A stretch of 64,000 nucleotides of DNA, from NCBI GenBank assembly GCA_902546725.1, contig CACCLB010000009.1, forward strand, positions 1-64,000, in the 5' to 3' direction. Below the pieces are notes generated by a model, which did not search any database, was not told the DNA's origin, and was given only the letters and a program-made list of their open reading frames with translations. Shown in pieces: positions 8,886 through 17,131 of the stretch. Both the position numbers and the translations under genes were made by a program. The stretch is from an uncultured Bacteroidota bacterium. Its GTDB lineage: Bacteria; Bacteroidota; Bacteroidia; Flavobacteriales; Flavobacteriaceae. The stretch's first letter is position 1; every line of letters begins with the position of its first letter.

Positions 8886-11024
8886 TTAGTCTAGCTTCCC
8901 TTCGAGCTGGAGTATAAAAGTATACTGTTTTGTGACATCTTTTAGGGCATCGAAACGACCCGAAGCCCCACTGTGTCCTGCATCCATATTGGTGTCTAAA
9001 AACAAGACATTTGAATCTATTTTAAGGTCTCTTAATTTGGCAACCCATTTTGCTGGCTCCCAATATTGGACCTGAGAATCGTGATATCCCGCAGTAACAA
9101 GCATATTCGGATAGCTTGTTGCCCTAACCTGGTCGTAAGGAGAATAAGACAACATATAGTCGTAATAATCTTTTTCGTTAGGATTTCCCCATTCGTCGTA
9201 TTCTCCAGTGGTTAGAGGGATGCTGTCATCCAACATGGTAGTCACCACATCTACAAAGGGAACAGCGGCTATCACACTGCGGTACAACTCAGCAGCCTCG
9301 TTGACCACTACTCCCATCAACAGCCCACCTGCTGAGCCTCCTATAGCATGCAAATGAGAGGCGCTGGTCATTTTAGAGTCTATTAAAAATTTTGAGGCGT
9401 CGATAAAGTCGTAAAAAGTGTTTTTCTTTTTAAATAATTTTCCGTTTTCATACCATTGTCTGCCTAAATACTCACCCCCTCTTATGTGTGCAATCCCAAA
9501 TGCAAATCCTCTGTCGAGTAAACTCAATCGGCTACTCGAAAAACCAGGATCCATGGTTGCTCCATAAGAACCGTAGGCATACAGATAAAAAGGGGTATCC
9601 TCGCTAAGCTCGGTATCTTTGTGGTGTACTATAGAGATTGGAACTTTTACCCCATCTCTTGCAGTAGCCCAAACCCGTGCCTCTACATAGTTTTCAGGAT
9701 CAAAATTACTGTCCATGACCTCTTGTTGCTTTAACAACTCACGTTCCTGAGTTTCCATATCAAATTCGTACATACTCCTAGGTGTACGCAAGGAGGTATA
9801 TCCAAAGCGAAACTTACTGGTGTCAAAACTTGGATTATACGCCCCGTATAGGCTATAGGTTTCTCCATCGACAGGTAAGAAATAATCTACAGTTCCCTCC
9901 CAATTCTGAATTCGTATAGAGGTCAAACCGTTTTCCCTTTGGGTAACTACAAAATAGTCCTTAAAAATCTCAAAATCTTCAAGCAGTACCTCCTCTCGAT
10001 GAGGAATAATATCTTCCCAGTTTTCAAGACCTGAATTTTCTATGGAGACTTTTGAAATCTTATAGTTTTTGGCATCATTGTGATTGTTTAAAATATAAAA
10101 GCTGTCTTTATATTGGGCAGCGCTGTATTCTAAACCTCTTGTTCTGGGCTGTATCACTTTAAAATCACCCAGAGGATTATTGGCGTCTAAAAATTGCTGC
10201 TCAGAGGTAAGTGTACTGTAAGAGCTAATCATGACATACTCATTGGATTTAGTCTCTCTTACCCCTACTGAAAAGGTTTCATCACTTTCGTGGAAAATCA
10301 ATTTATCCTTGGCATCGGGTTCACCTATATCGTGTCTATAGATCCATTCAGAGCGCAGGGTCTCAAGATTTTTTTTAGTGTAAAAGAAATGTTGGTTGTC
10401 CAACGCCCAAGCTGAGCCTCCGGTGGTGTTTTTGATTTTTGTATCCAAGACCTCACCACTGATTAAATCCTTAACATATAAGGTGTATTTCCGTCTTGAT
10501 TCTGTATCAACTCCGTAGATGACTTTGGCATTGTCTGGGCTGACGTTTAATCCCACTAAACGGAAGTAGTCATGACCCTCCGCCATTTTATTACAGTCAA
10601 AGAGGACTTCCTCTTCGGCGTTTAGAGAATCTTTCTTTCGTGTATAAATAGGATATTGCTTTCCCTTTTCATAACGGGTGATGTACCAATACTCGTTGTA
10701 AAAATAGGGCACTGAATTGTCGTCTTCTTTGATTCTTCCTTTCAATTCCTCAAACAGATCTTCTCGAAACGATTCCGTATCCTGAGTCATTTTTTGATAG
10801 TAATCGTTTTCTCTTTCGAGATAGTCAATCACCTCAGGGTTTTCTCGTTCACGGAGCCAATAGTAAGGATCGATCCGAATATCGTCGTGTTTTTTGAGTT
10901 GAAAAGGTGATTTCTCAGCCATAGGCGGCTGGAGGGTAGTGTCAAAGTTCATAGGTACATCTTTTTTACATGCTGAAATGAATGCTGCAAAAATCAGCAA
11001 TAAGATCAATTTGGACGTGTTCAT
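8886..11024 (-). CDS. S9 family peptidase (prolyl oligopeptidase / oligopeptidase B type), lipoprotein
   Basis: Serine peptidase that trims short peptides, here probably anchored in the outer or periplasmic membrane leaflet: the start MNTSKLILLLIFAAFISACKK is a lipoprotein signal with a lipobox ending in Cys. An N-terminal beta-propeller (about 40-440) precedes an alpha/beta-hydrolase domain with nucleophile Ser in GGSAGG, Asp in YHDSQVQYWEP and His in NMDAGHSGASGR. The 712-residue length is normal. It follows the threonine aldolase with one base between stop and start, so they share a transcript. Confidence 0.95.
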   Translation of the reverse strand: MNTSKLILLLIFAAFISACKKDVPMNFDTTLQPPMAEKSPFQLKKHDDIRIDPYYWLRERENPEVIDYLERENDYYQKMTQDTESFREDLFEELKGRIKEDDNSVPYFYNEYWYITRYEKGKQYPIYTRKKDSLNAEEEVLFDCNKMAEGHDYFRLVGLNVSPDNAKVIYGVDTESRRKYTLYVKDLISGEVLDTKIKNTTGGSAWALDNQHFFYTKKNLETLRSEWIYRHDIGEPDAKDKLIFHESDETFSVGVRETKSNEYVMISSYSTLTSEQQFLDANNPLGDFKVIQPRTRGLEYSAAQYKDSFYILNNHNDAKNYKISKVSIENSGLENWEDIIPHREEVLLEDFEIFKDYFVVTQRENGLTSIRIQNWEGTVDYFLPVDGETYSLYGAYNPSFDTSKFRFGYTSLRTPRSMYEFDMETQERELLKQQEVMDSNFDPENYVEARVWATARDGVKVPISIVHHKDTELSEDTPFYLYAYGSYGATMDPGFSSSRLSLLDRGFAFGIAHIRGGEYLGRQWYENGKLFKKKNTFYDFIDASKFLIDSKMTSASHLHAIGGSAGGLLMGVVVNEAAELYRSVIAAVPFVDVVTTMLDDSIPLTTGEYDEWGNPNEKDYYDYMLSYSPYDQVRATSYPNMLVTAGYHDSQVQYWEPAKWVAKLRDLKIDSNVLFLDTNMDAGHSGASGRFDALKDVTKQYTFILQLEGKLD

Positions 11025-11025
11025 T

Positions 11026-12060
11026 TTAATTCAATTGGGTTAAAGTTGTTAACACATAATCGTGCTGGGCATCGGTGTAATCACGATGAGTCACCATTCG
11101 CAATTTCCCTTTTCCAAGGCTGATAAAAAGAATTCCTTTTTCTCTCATCTTATGTATGAATTCAGTTTCGTTTTGGTCTGGCTTTAAGGAGAAAATTACA
11201 ATATTTGTTTCAACTGGAGCTACCGATTGTACAATCGTTGAGGCCTCTAATGCATCCGAAAGCGCTTTTGCTTTTTTGTGATCTTCTTTTAGGTCCGCCC
11301 GATGATGATGTAAGGCATAAGTAGCCGCAGCTGCCAAATAACCTGCCTGACGCATACCTCCTCCAAATACTTTCCGTATTCTTAAAGCTTCTTCTATAGC
11401 ATCTTTAGAACCTACTAAAACGGAACCTACCGGACATCCCAATCCTTTGCTAAAACAAAGGGAAATGGTGTCAAATACAGCACCGTAGTCTTTAGGACTC
11501 TCATGTGTGACCTCAAGAGCGTTCCACAATCGTGCGCCATCCAGGTGTAAGGCCAATTGATGCTGATCACAAAGGGCTTTTATTTTTTTGATTTCAGCAA
11601 AATCATATACTGCTCCCCCACCCTTATTTGTGGTATTCTCTAGACTTACTAAGGCTGTTTTTGGGCTGTGGTAAAAATCAGGAGCATTGATGGCTTCCTC
11701 AATCAAGTCTGCAGAGATCCTACCTCGATCGCCCTCCAGTAAACGGCAGGAAACTCCGGAGTTAAAACTGACGCCACCCCCTTCGTAGTGGAAGATATGG
11801 GAATATTGATCACAAATGAGTTGTTGTCCCGGTTGAGTGTGGATTTTAATAGCTGTTTGATTCGTCATGGTTCCTGAGGGGAAAAAGAGCGCTACCTCTT
11901 TTCCAAAAAGACTGGCGACTTCTTCTTCTAATGCATTGACCGAAGGATCTTCTTTAAAAACGTCATCACCCACGGCTGCTGAAAACATGGCTTCCAGCAT
12001 GCCTTTTGAGGGCTTGGTAACCGTATCACTGATTAAATTGACTTCCATAGGATTATTCAT
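11026..12060 (-). CDS. ltaE: Low-specificity L-threonine aldolase (GLY1/LtaE family)
   Basis: PLP enzyme that splits threonine into glycine and acetaldehyde. Key stretches are VNLISDTVTKPS at the N-terminus, LHLDGARLWNA around the cofactor Asp, and the Schiff-base Lys in CFSKGLGCPVGS. The open frame runs on to 12174 inside the metalloprotease gene, but family members start immediately before VNLISD, so the ATG at 12060 (8 bp overlap with the upstream stop) or at 12048 is right. It sits between two peptidase genes in the same operon. Confidence 0.93.
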   Translation of the reverse strand: MNNPMEVNLISDTVTKPSKGMLEAMFSAAVGDDVFKEDPSVNALEEEVASLFGKEVALFFPSGTMTNQTAIKIHTQPGQQLICDQYSHIFHYEGGGVSFNSGVSCRLLEGDRGRISADLIEEAINAPDFYHSPKTALVSLENTTNKGGGAVYDFAEIKKIKALCDQHQLALHLDGARLWNALEVTHESPKDYGAVFDTISLCFSKGLGCPVGSVLVGSKDAIEEALRIRKVFGGGMRQAGYLAAAATYALHHHRADLKEDHKKAKALSDALEASTIVQSVAPVETNIVIFSLKPDQNETEFIHKMREKGILFISLGKGKLRMVTHRDYTDAQHDYVLTTLTQLN

Positions 12061-14488
12061 CACAAGAAAACGAACCGATAGGAGAACCGTCGGGTAAGCG
12101 TTTGGACACAGGAGGAACAAAGTCTTCCGGAAAGTCAAAATAATTGTCGATCTCCATACGGTAAACTTCTCCAAATCCTATATCGTCTTGTCCTGCCAAC
12201 CACTGATCTAAACTTACCAATTGCTCATGTACCAATGCTTTGACTATGGCATTGGCATCAGGATGCTGTCCCAAATGCATCATTTGCTTGAGCAAATTGG
12301 CTTTGACAATATCATTTAGTTGTTGTTCATTGGGTACTCGATACCTCATCTTAAACAAGGAAGTAGTCAAGTAGTTTAAAGTTTCTTTTAAACCCAACTG
12401 ATTGGTGTCAAAACCGTATTGGGTAACCAATCGATTGGCGCGTTCCGGATGGAGTAGCATTCCTAACAAAGCGTTACTCAAGCTATTTGCCACTCCTAAA
12501 TAATCAAAGGCTACACCACTTTGGGAAAGAAAGTTTTCCCTCGTTCTCGGGTTGGAAAACGACCTCGGCGGCAATAATGCCCTCAAATGTTCGGGTATTT
12601 TTAAAGCTTCTGGAGCTAAGGTGCTGGAAAATGCTTTAAGCGCATTGCGCTGAGTTGTCGCATCTACTGTGCTGGTAGCGTATGCAATCGGACCTTTGAC
12701 CCCATAGTCGTAATCCACTCCGCCGATCAGTTTTACTACTGCCTCAACTTGATAACGGTGTAAAAGGTACATGGGTACCATACGATCTTCCAAAGTACTG
12801 TAAGCTTCTCCTTCTCTCAGATGATCCAAAGACAAGTGTTCCAAAGCCAAAGCGCGTATTTGCATCAATTTACTCAGCTCTTCATAAGCCGAACTGCCGT
12901 TGTCCCACAAATGAGCCAAAGGATGTGCACCCCCTATGGGTCGCGCATCCCGATCACTGATAAATCGGTGACCATCACGACTGCTTTGTTCGAGTAGCTG
13001 ATTTAGTGCCTCAGTTTCATTTGTTCCCTCTGGAAAGTCACTGTAAGCATAGGCAACACTGACTTTGTCCCAAGAACCAATTCCTGTTTCATAAGCCTCT
13101 GAATAATCAATCTTACCGTTTTTAATGTTGAGATAAGGGTGCGGATAATCCATAACCGAGGACCGCTCCTTGGCACTAGCTGCAAAATTGTGTGCAAAGC
13201 CTAGAGTATGCCCTATTTCATGAGCGGAAAGTTGACGGATTCGCGCGAGTGCTAATTCCAAAGCTTGTTCGCTTTTATCGTTGCCCGCTTCAAAAGGGGC
13301 TTCCGTTAAGCCTAAGGCAATCATAAAGTCTTGACGTATACGAAGACTTCCCAAACTCACATTACCTTTGATGATCTCACCAGTTCTGGGATCTGCCACA
13401 CTGGAGCCGTAACTCCAACCTCGAGTAGAACGGTGAATCCACTGGATGACATTATAGCGAACATCTAAAGGGTCTGCATCGTCAGGTAGCATTTTGACTT
13501 GAAAGGCATCTTTAAAGCCAATGCTTTCAAAGGCTTGGTTCCACCATACGCCTCCCTCCAATAAAGCAGAACGAACGGGTTCGGGAGTTCCGTTGTCTAG
13601 ATAATAAACAATAGGCTCTACGGCTTCAGAAACTGCTGCTGAAGGGTCTTTCTTTTCCAGCCGATGGCGATAGACTAGCTGCTTTTTAGTAGAAGTACTG
13701 ACCGGAGTAGTATAATCGTAATAGGTCATCGCATTGACCCCAGAGCGAGGATCAAAAGCTCGTGGGCTATAATCACGATCCGGAAGGGCAACAAAAGAAT
13801 GATGCTGATGAACCGTAACCGCGTCCGGTGTTGGTGTCACAGATCGTAGCTTACTGCCTGTACTTTCCCCCGCAAAGGTCAGCAGCATATCCATTTCAAT
13901 ATTTTTGGGAAAGGCTTTGGTACGATCGAGATAAACCGCTGAACGACTTTTATCGATTTTATAAGTCCCTTCTTTAAGTTGTTTAAGGCGTATGGAAACC
14001 CCATGAGCATCCTGGAGTAAAAAAGGAGTCAAATCAATTAAATACGCGTCGTCTAAAGTCTCTACTATAGGAAAGCCGAATAAGACAGATTTAGCAAAGG
14101 CCTCTTTAATGGAACGCTGTTCCAAGGGGTTGTCCGAAGTGGAACGATAACGCAGATTGGGCTGGATAAGCAAAAGCTTATCCCCCGCTTTGGAAAAAGA
14201 GACTACACGTTCATTACCCAACTGCCCGCGATCTAGACCGATATCGTTATTGCCTATCCCCTGACTCAGGCTGTTGACATATAAAAATTGCTGCTCATTT
14301 TTGGGTACTTTAAGGTAAATCTTATCGCTAGCTTCGTGATAATAAAAATCAAAAAAGCCCTTGTAGGGACTTGCTTGCTCGGTAATGGAGCCTTTTTGCG
14401 CTGAGTTGTTTTTGCTTTTTTTGGATTGAGCCTGAACGCTAAAAACCATCATCATCAAACCCAATATCAGACTGTAAAACCTATTCAT
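12053..14488 (-). CDS. Secreted zinc-dependent metalloprotease (DUF5117/DUF4953 type)
   Basis: An 811-residue exported protein with a signal peptide ending near VFSVQAQS. The zinc site HEIGHTLGFAHNF (an HExxHxxGxxH pattern) lies near residue 420-430, which places it with the metzincin-like DUF4953 proteases. Upstream of it is the large DUF5117-type domain. Such proteins are common in Bacteroidota periplasm, but natural substrates are unknown. It heads a three-gene operon with threonine aldolase and the S9 peptidase, suggesting peptide or amino acid recycling. Confidence 0.88.
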   Translation of the reverse strand: MNRFYSLILGLMMMVFSVQAQSKKSKNNSAQKGSITEQASPYKGFFDFYYHEASDKIYLKVPKNEQQFLYVNSLSQGIGNNDIGLDRGQLGNERVVSFSKAGDKLLLIQPNLRYRSTSDNPLEQRSIKEAFAKSVLFGFPIVETLDDAYLIDLTPFLLQDAHGVSIRLKQLKEGTYKIDKSRSAVYLDRTKAFPKNIEMDMLLTFAGESTGSKLRSVTPTPDAVTVHQHHSFVALPDRDYSPRAFDPRSGVNAMTYYDYTTPVSTSTKKQLVYRHRLEKKDPSAAVSEAVEPIVYYLDNGTPEPVRSALLEGGVWWNQAFESIGFKDAFQVKMLPDDADPLDVRYNVIQWIHRSTRGWSYGSSVADPRTGEIIKGNVSLGSLRIRQDFMIALGLTEAPFEAGNDKSEQALELALARIRQLSAHEIGHTLGFAHNFAASAKERSSVMDYPHPYLNIKNGKIDYSEAYETGIGSWDKVSVAYAYSDFPEGTNETEALNQLLEQSSRDGHRFISDRDARPIGGAHPLAHLWDNGSSAYEELSKLMQIRALALEHLSLDHLREGEAYSTLEDRMVPMYLLHRYQVEAVVKLIGGVDYDYGVKGPIAYATSTVDATTQRNALKAFSSTLAPEALKIPEHLRALLPPRSFSNPRTRENFLSQSGVAFDYLGVANSLSNALLGMLLHPERANRLVTQYGFDTNQLGLKETLNYLTTSLFKMRYRVPNEQQLNDIVKANLLKQMMHLGQHPDANAIVKALVHEQLVSLDQWLAGQDDIGFGEVYRMEIDNYFDFPEDFVPPVSKRLPDGSPIGSFSCDE

Positions 14489-14801
14489 AATGCCGTGTAT
14501 TAGTTAAGCTAAAACTAGTAAAAACTTTTAAGACCTTTAGGGGGTAGGTGTTTAAACTTATTAACGAGCGTATAGCAAAAGTTAAACCATATTGATAAAC
14601 AAAAAAATATCGGTCATTATAGAGTTTGAGTTCTATTTTTTTATAGATTGATCCATACTGTTGGAAAAGTTATGGGGGGTAACGGCCTAGTATAACCGTC
14701 AGTTACGGGTTAATTTTCGGTTTGGCACAGACTTTAGCAATTTCGAGTGGATTTAGTCGAATCCGCCGAAATTACGGTTATACATTGTTGTGCAACGTTT
14801 T
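14489..14801. other. 313 bp spacer at the left edge of the accessory island
   Basis: No convincing gene. The right two thirds hold a long structured palindrome (14690-14783, listed separately). The left part (14489-14689) is AT-rich, contains the upstream region of the metalloprotease gene, and shows no promoter that matches the consensus well. Confidence 0.6.
14690..14783 (-). repeat. attC-like structured palindrome B
   Basis: A 94 bp element lying just after the stop of the DUF3644 gene. Its ends are a perfect 10 bp inverted repeat (GTATAACCGT at 14690 and ACGGTTATAC at 14774). Within it is a nested hairpin: AATTTCG (14739) with CGAAATT (14767), and GGATT (14749) with AATCC (14760). Read on the gene strand the ends are GTATAAC and GTTATAC, each one base off the integron R-box consensus RYYYAAC / GTTRRRY. 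Size, nesting and position behind an ORF fit an attC recombination site. Chance palindrome or a non-integron element is possible. Confidence 0.5.
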
Positions 14802-15857
14802 TTATTTATATAAACTGTTGTATTCTTCTTCTTTTGCCATTTCCTCAATCAAATAATCAGCCCAATCTTCTGTATAAAGATAAGTGTCGTTCGGTTGGTC
14901 GTAAACACAATATTCAGGCTTAGTCAGTTCAGGATTTTGATTCCCGTTTTCTGGTCTAACTTGATATTTTTTCCAACACCTTGTATGCATGTCCATATTA
15001 AATCTGTCTTTTTCTTTTCCATTCCTAGTGATTTTAGGATTACCTAAAGCTGTTTGGACTTTTTCCACTACTATTCCTGGCTTGAGTAAATCTTTATTCG
15101 TTACTGGCACTTGAACAAATTTGTTTTTAACTAATGCGGCAACTCGATTCACGTTGTTTTTTTGAGTATCATCTAATTTATCATAAGCTACAAATTGAAT
15201 TGGCAAAGTATTTTTTGTTTGGTGGTTAGCAACTTGAATTAAGAAAGCTTTGAAGGCATATTCGCCACTATTAATAATGCCAGTCGTAATTCCACTTCGA
15301 TAAGCTTTTATAAAATCTACGATGGGTTTAGTAGACGGATTTGCAATTATGGCATTATTCAAACTTTTTGATGAGGGATATAGTTGAAGTGCAAACGATA
15401 ATGACTCTCTTAAGCAATATTTAGTTCCAAATTCCTTTTCCATTATTTTGTCATAATTCAAGAGCATTGCTTGGCATTCAGCAAAAATATCGGAATCAAT
15501 CTCTGGGATTGATTTGTGCTCTACCATATTGCGAAGAGGAACGAAAAACTCCAAATTTTTTCTAATCGGATTATTAACATCTGCACCAAAATATTTTGTG
15601 ATACAAGTGCTTAATCCCCAATAACAATAATCTCCATCCTTTTTTACGAATCTGTTATTTTTCTTGTGATATGGTTTCTTTTTTTGTCGAAAGAATATTG
15701 CGTGGAATAAAGCTATCCAAGAAATTACCATTAAAACAATATATCCGCCTGACTTAAATTTGATTGCAGGTTTATTGTACGTTTCCACAGCAAGTAAAGC
15801 AGAGTCTCTTGACTTTTCTAAACACTTCTTTACTGCTTTTGGTAATCCTCTTGACAT
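14802..15857 (-). CDS. DUF3644 domain protein with HEPN-like motif
   Basis: A 351-residue protein whose N-terminal half (SRGLPKAVKKCLEKSRDSAL, then a hydrophobic helix at ~38-56 and the DGDYCYWGLSTCITKYFG region) matches my memory of the DUF3644 family. LRNMVEH (R109-H114) fits the Rx4-6H pattern of HEPN ribonucleases. DUF3644 proteins occur in mobile and defence-like contexts, but no activity is established to my knowledge. The hydrophobic helix is probably part of the helical bundle rather than a membrane anchor. The gene lies alone between two attC-like palindromes and is AT-richer than its neighbours, which suggests acquisition. Confidence 0.75.
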   Translation of the reverse strand: MSRGLPKAVKKCLEKSRDSALLAVETYNKPAIKFKSGGYIVLMVISWIALFHAIFFRQKKKPYHKKNNRFVKKDGDYCYWGLSTCITKYFGADVNNPIRKNLEFFVPLRNMVEHKSIPEIDSDIFAECQAMLLNYDKIMEKEFGTKYCLRESLSFALQLYPSSKSLNNAIIANPSTKPIVDFIKAYRSGITTGIINSGEYAFKAFLIQVANHQTKNTLPIQFVAYDKLDDTQKNNVNRVAALVKNKFVQVPVTNKDLLKPGIVVEKVQTALGNPKITRNGKEKDRFNMDMHTRCWKKYQVRPENGNQNPELTKPEYCVYDQPNDTYLYTEDWADYLIEEMAKEEEYNSLYK

Positions 15858-15885
15858 AGTATTATGCGGTTGGTTTTAAATGTTG

Positions 15886-15935
15886 CACAACGTTTTGGCT
15901 AAATTGCGTTTTAATGCAGTTTAGGTATTGTTGTG
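15886..15935 (-). repeat. attC-like structured palindrome A
   Basis: A 50 bp element between the two island genes. Outer arms are CACAAC (15886) and GTTGTG (15930); inner arms are CTAAATTGC (15899) and GCAGTTTAG (15916), with one mismatch and an 8-base loop. On the gene strand it reads CCACAAC...GTTGTGC, close to the integron R-box pair. It starts about 17 bp after the stop of the upstream gene, as a cassette attC would. It shares the CAACGTTTT motif with palindrome B. Confidence 0.5.
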
Positions 15936-15952
15936 GGGCGATTTTATTTTTT

Positions 15953-16660
15953 TCATTTGTAATAGTAGTACCAATTACTCTCATAATTATTATCAAAGTT
16001 CTCTTTGCTGTCTAGGTATACAGAGAAGAACTCTCTTTTAAAATACCCGAATTTATCATGCCGACTGAGTAAATCAAAATATTTATCCGTCCACTTTTTA
16101 TGTTCCTCCGAGTTCTCGTACTTTTTTACTTGTTCATCTGTGTAGAGGAAAATTGTTGTTCCTGAGAAAGCTCGTGAAATTTCCCAAATGTCTTTATTGT
16201 CTAATTCGGCTTTAAGTTCTTTTACTTTCTTTTCTGGAACACTTTCGTTCGCTTCTATTCGAGCTATGGATTCAAAATCCCCATAAATCACCCAAATATA
16301 TTCAGTTTTATATATTGAAGTTGCTTGCTTCTTGAATAACCCAAATAATCCACTGTCGGGGATTAGTCCTTGTTCTTTTAAGGTCTCTTTGAATTTCTTG
16401 CCAATTGCTTTCTGTTTGCCAGAGTCAAAGTTAAATCCATTGGGACCGTTGAATTGAGCCTTTTCTTTCTGGTGTTCAAAGCATATCTCTAATCTCGGGC
16501 GGTTTCCTTTGTCGATTGTGTCGTAGAAAATATTGATTGTCTTGACACCATATGTTTTGTCAATCCGTTCTGCAAGCGGCTTGAATTCGGGTTGCATTAC
16601 CTTCTTTCCAAGCATAATCTGCTTAGTCTCTTTGTAGTCTTTGTCAGAAGGCATTATCAT
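15953..16660 (-). CDS. Hypothetical protein in the cassette-like island
   Basis: I do not recognise the family. The 235-residue protein is soluble and charged, without signal peptide or membrane helix. It has a Lys-rich middle, a central segment ending FLYTDEQVKKYENSEEHKKW, and an aromatic C-terminus (ESNWYYYYK). Possible starts are the ATG at 16660 or 16654. It is single, AT-rich, on the same strand as the DUF3644 gene, and is followed by an attC-like palindrome, so it looks like a captured gene cassette. Function cannot be given. Confidence 0.7.
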   Translation of the reverse strand: MIMPSDKDYKETKQIMLGKKVMQPEFKPLAERIDKTYGVKTINIFYDTIDKGNRPRLEICFEHQKEKAQFNGPNGFNFDSGKQKAIGKKFKETLKEQGLIPDSGLFGLFKKQATSIYKTEYIWVIYGDFESIARIEANESVPEKKVKELKAELDNKDIWEISRAFSGTTIFLYTDEQVKKYENSEEHKKWTDKYFDLLSRHDKFGYFKREFFSVYLDSKENFDNNYESNWYYYYK

Positions 16661-17131
16661 AATTGGTACTGTAGTCTTTTTTCAAATGGCACACAACTAG
16701 TGAATATGTACACCCTTAGGTGTGTTTATTTCTTTTATATTTTACAGTTTGTTCAACAATACATCCCAAATTAGCATGTATTGTACCACTCTTTTTTTGG
16801 TAATTGGAGTCCAACGGGTTTTTAATAGTTCCTTTCTCCTGAGTTAAAACTTGAAAATAACCCACTGTATTTTTAAAAAAACAACTACCAACATGCCTTT
16901 AATAGGCTGTAAAAGACCAGTTGTATTAATCGAAAAGTTAGACAAGCAAAAATTGACTGGACTTTGCTGTTTGTATAAAATAGAATTAAGCCTAAGGCTT
17001 TTCATTTTTATTGATTTGGGGGTTAAGAATTTCTAATATACTATTTTTAGACTTAAAAACAAACCCAGTATTTTTAGGCTGAATGCAAGGTAGAAGAATA
17101 TTATTCTGCTATTTTTGTTTAAATAAGAAGT
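16661..17131. other. 471 bp spacer at the right edge of the accessory island
   Basis: AT-rich sequence without a convincing gene. It contains a short palindrome ACACC-CTTA-GGTGT (16710-16723), a GTTGTGTG motif on the minus strand near 16690 that resembles the R-box of palindrome A, and the prfB promoter region at its right end. An open frame of 61 codons at 16851 has no recognisable content and was not accepted. Confidence 0.5.
17110..17117 (+). promoter_or_regulatory. -7 promoter element for prfB
   Basis: TATTTTTG matches TAnnTTTG and lies 15 bp before the prfB ATG, giving a very short leader. A -33 TTG at the standard spacing is not evident. Confidence 0.4.

Noticed and set aside
12061-12174. 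Longer start for threonine aldolase
   Set aside because: The extra 38 residues overlap the metalloprotease gene and the family begins at VNLISD.
16690-16725. Third attC-like site upstream of the unknown island gene
   Set aside because: A GTTGTGTG motif and a short ACACC/GGTGT hairpin are there, but the arms do not form a nested pair like the other two elements.
16851-17036. 61-codon open frame in the spacer left of prfB
   Set aside because: AT-rich, no recognisable motif, no promoter or start context, and overlaps no conserved element.
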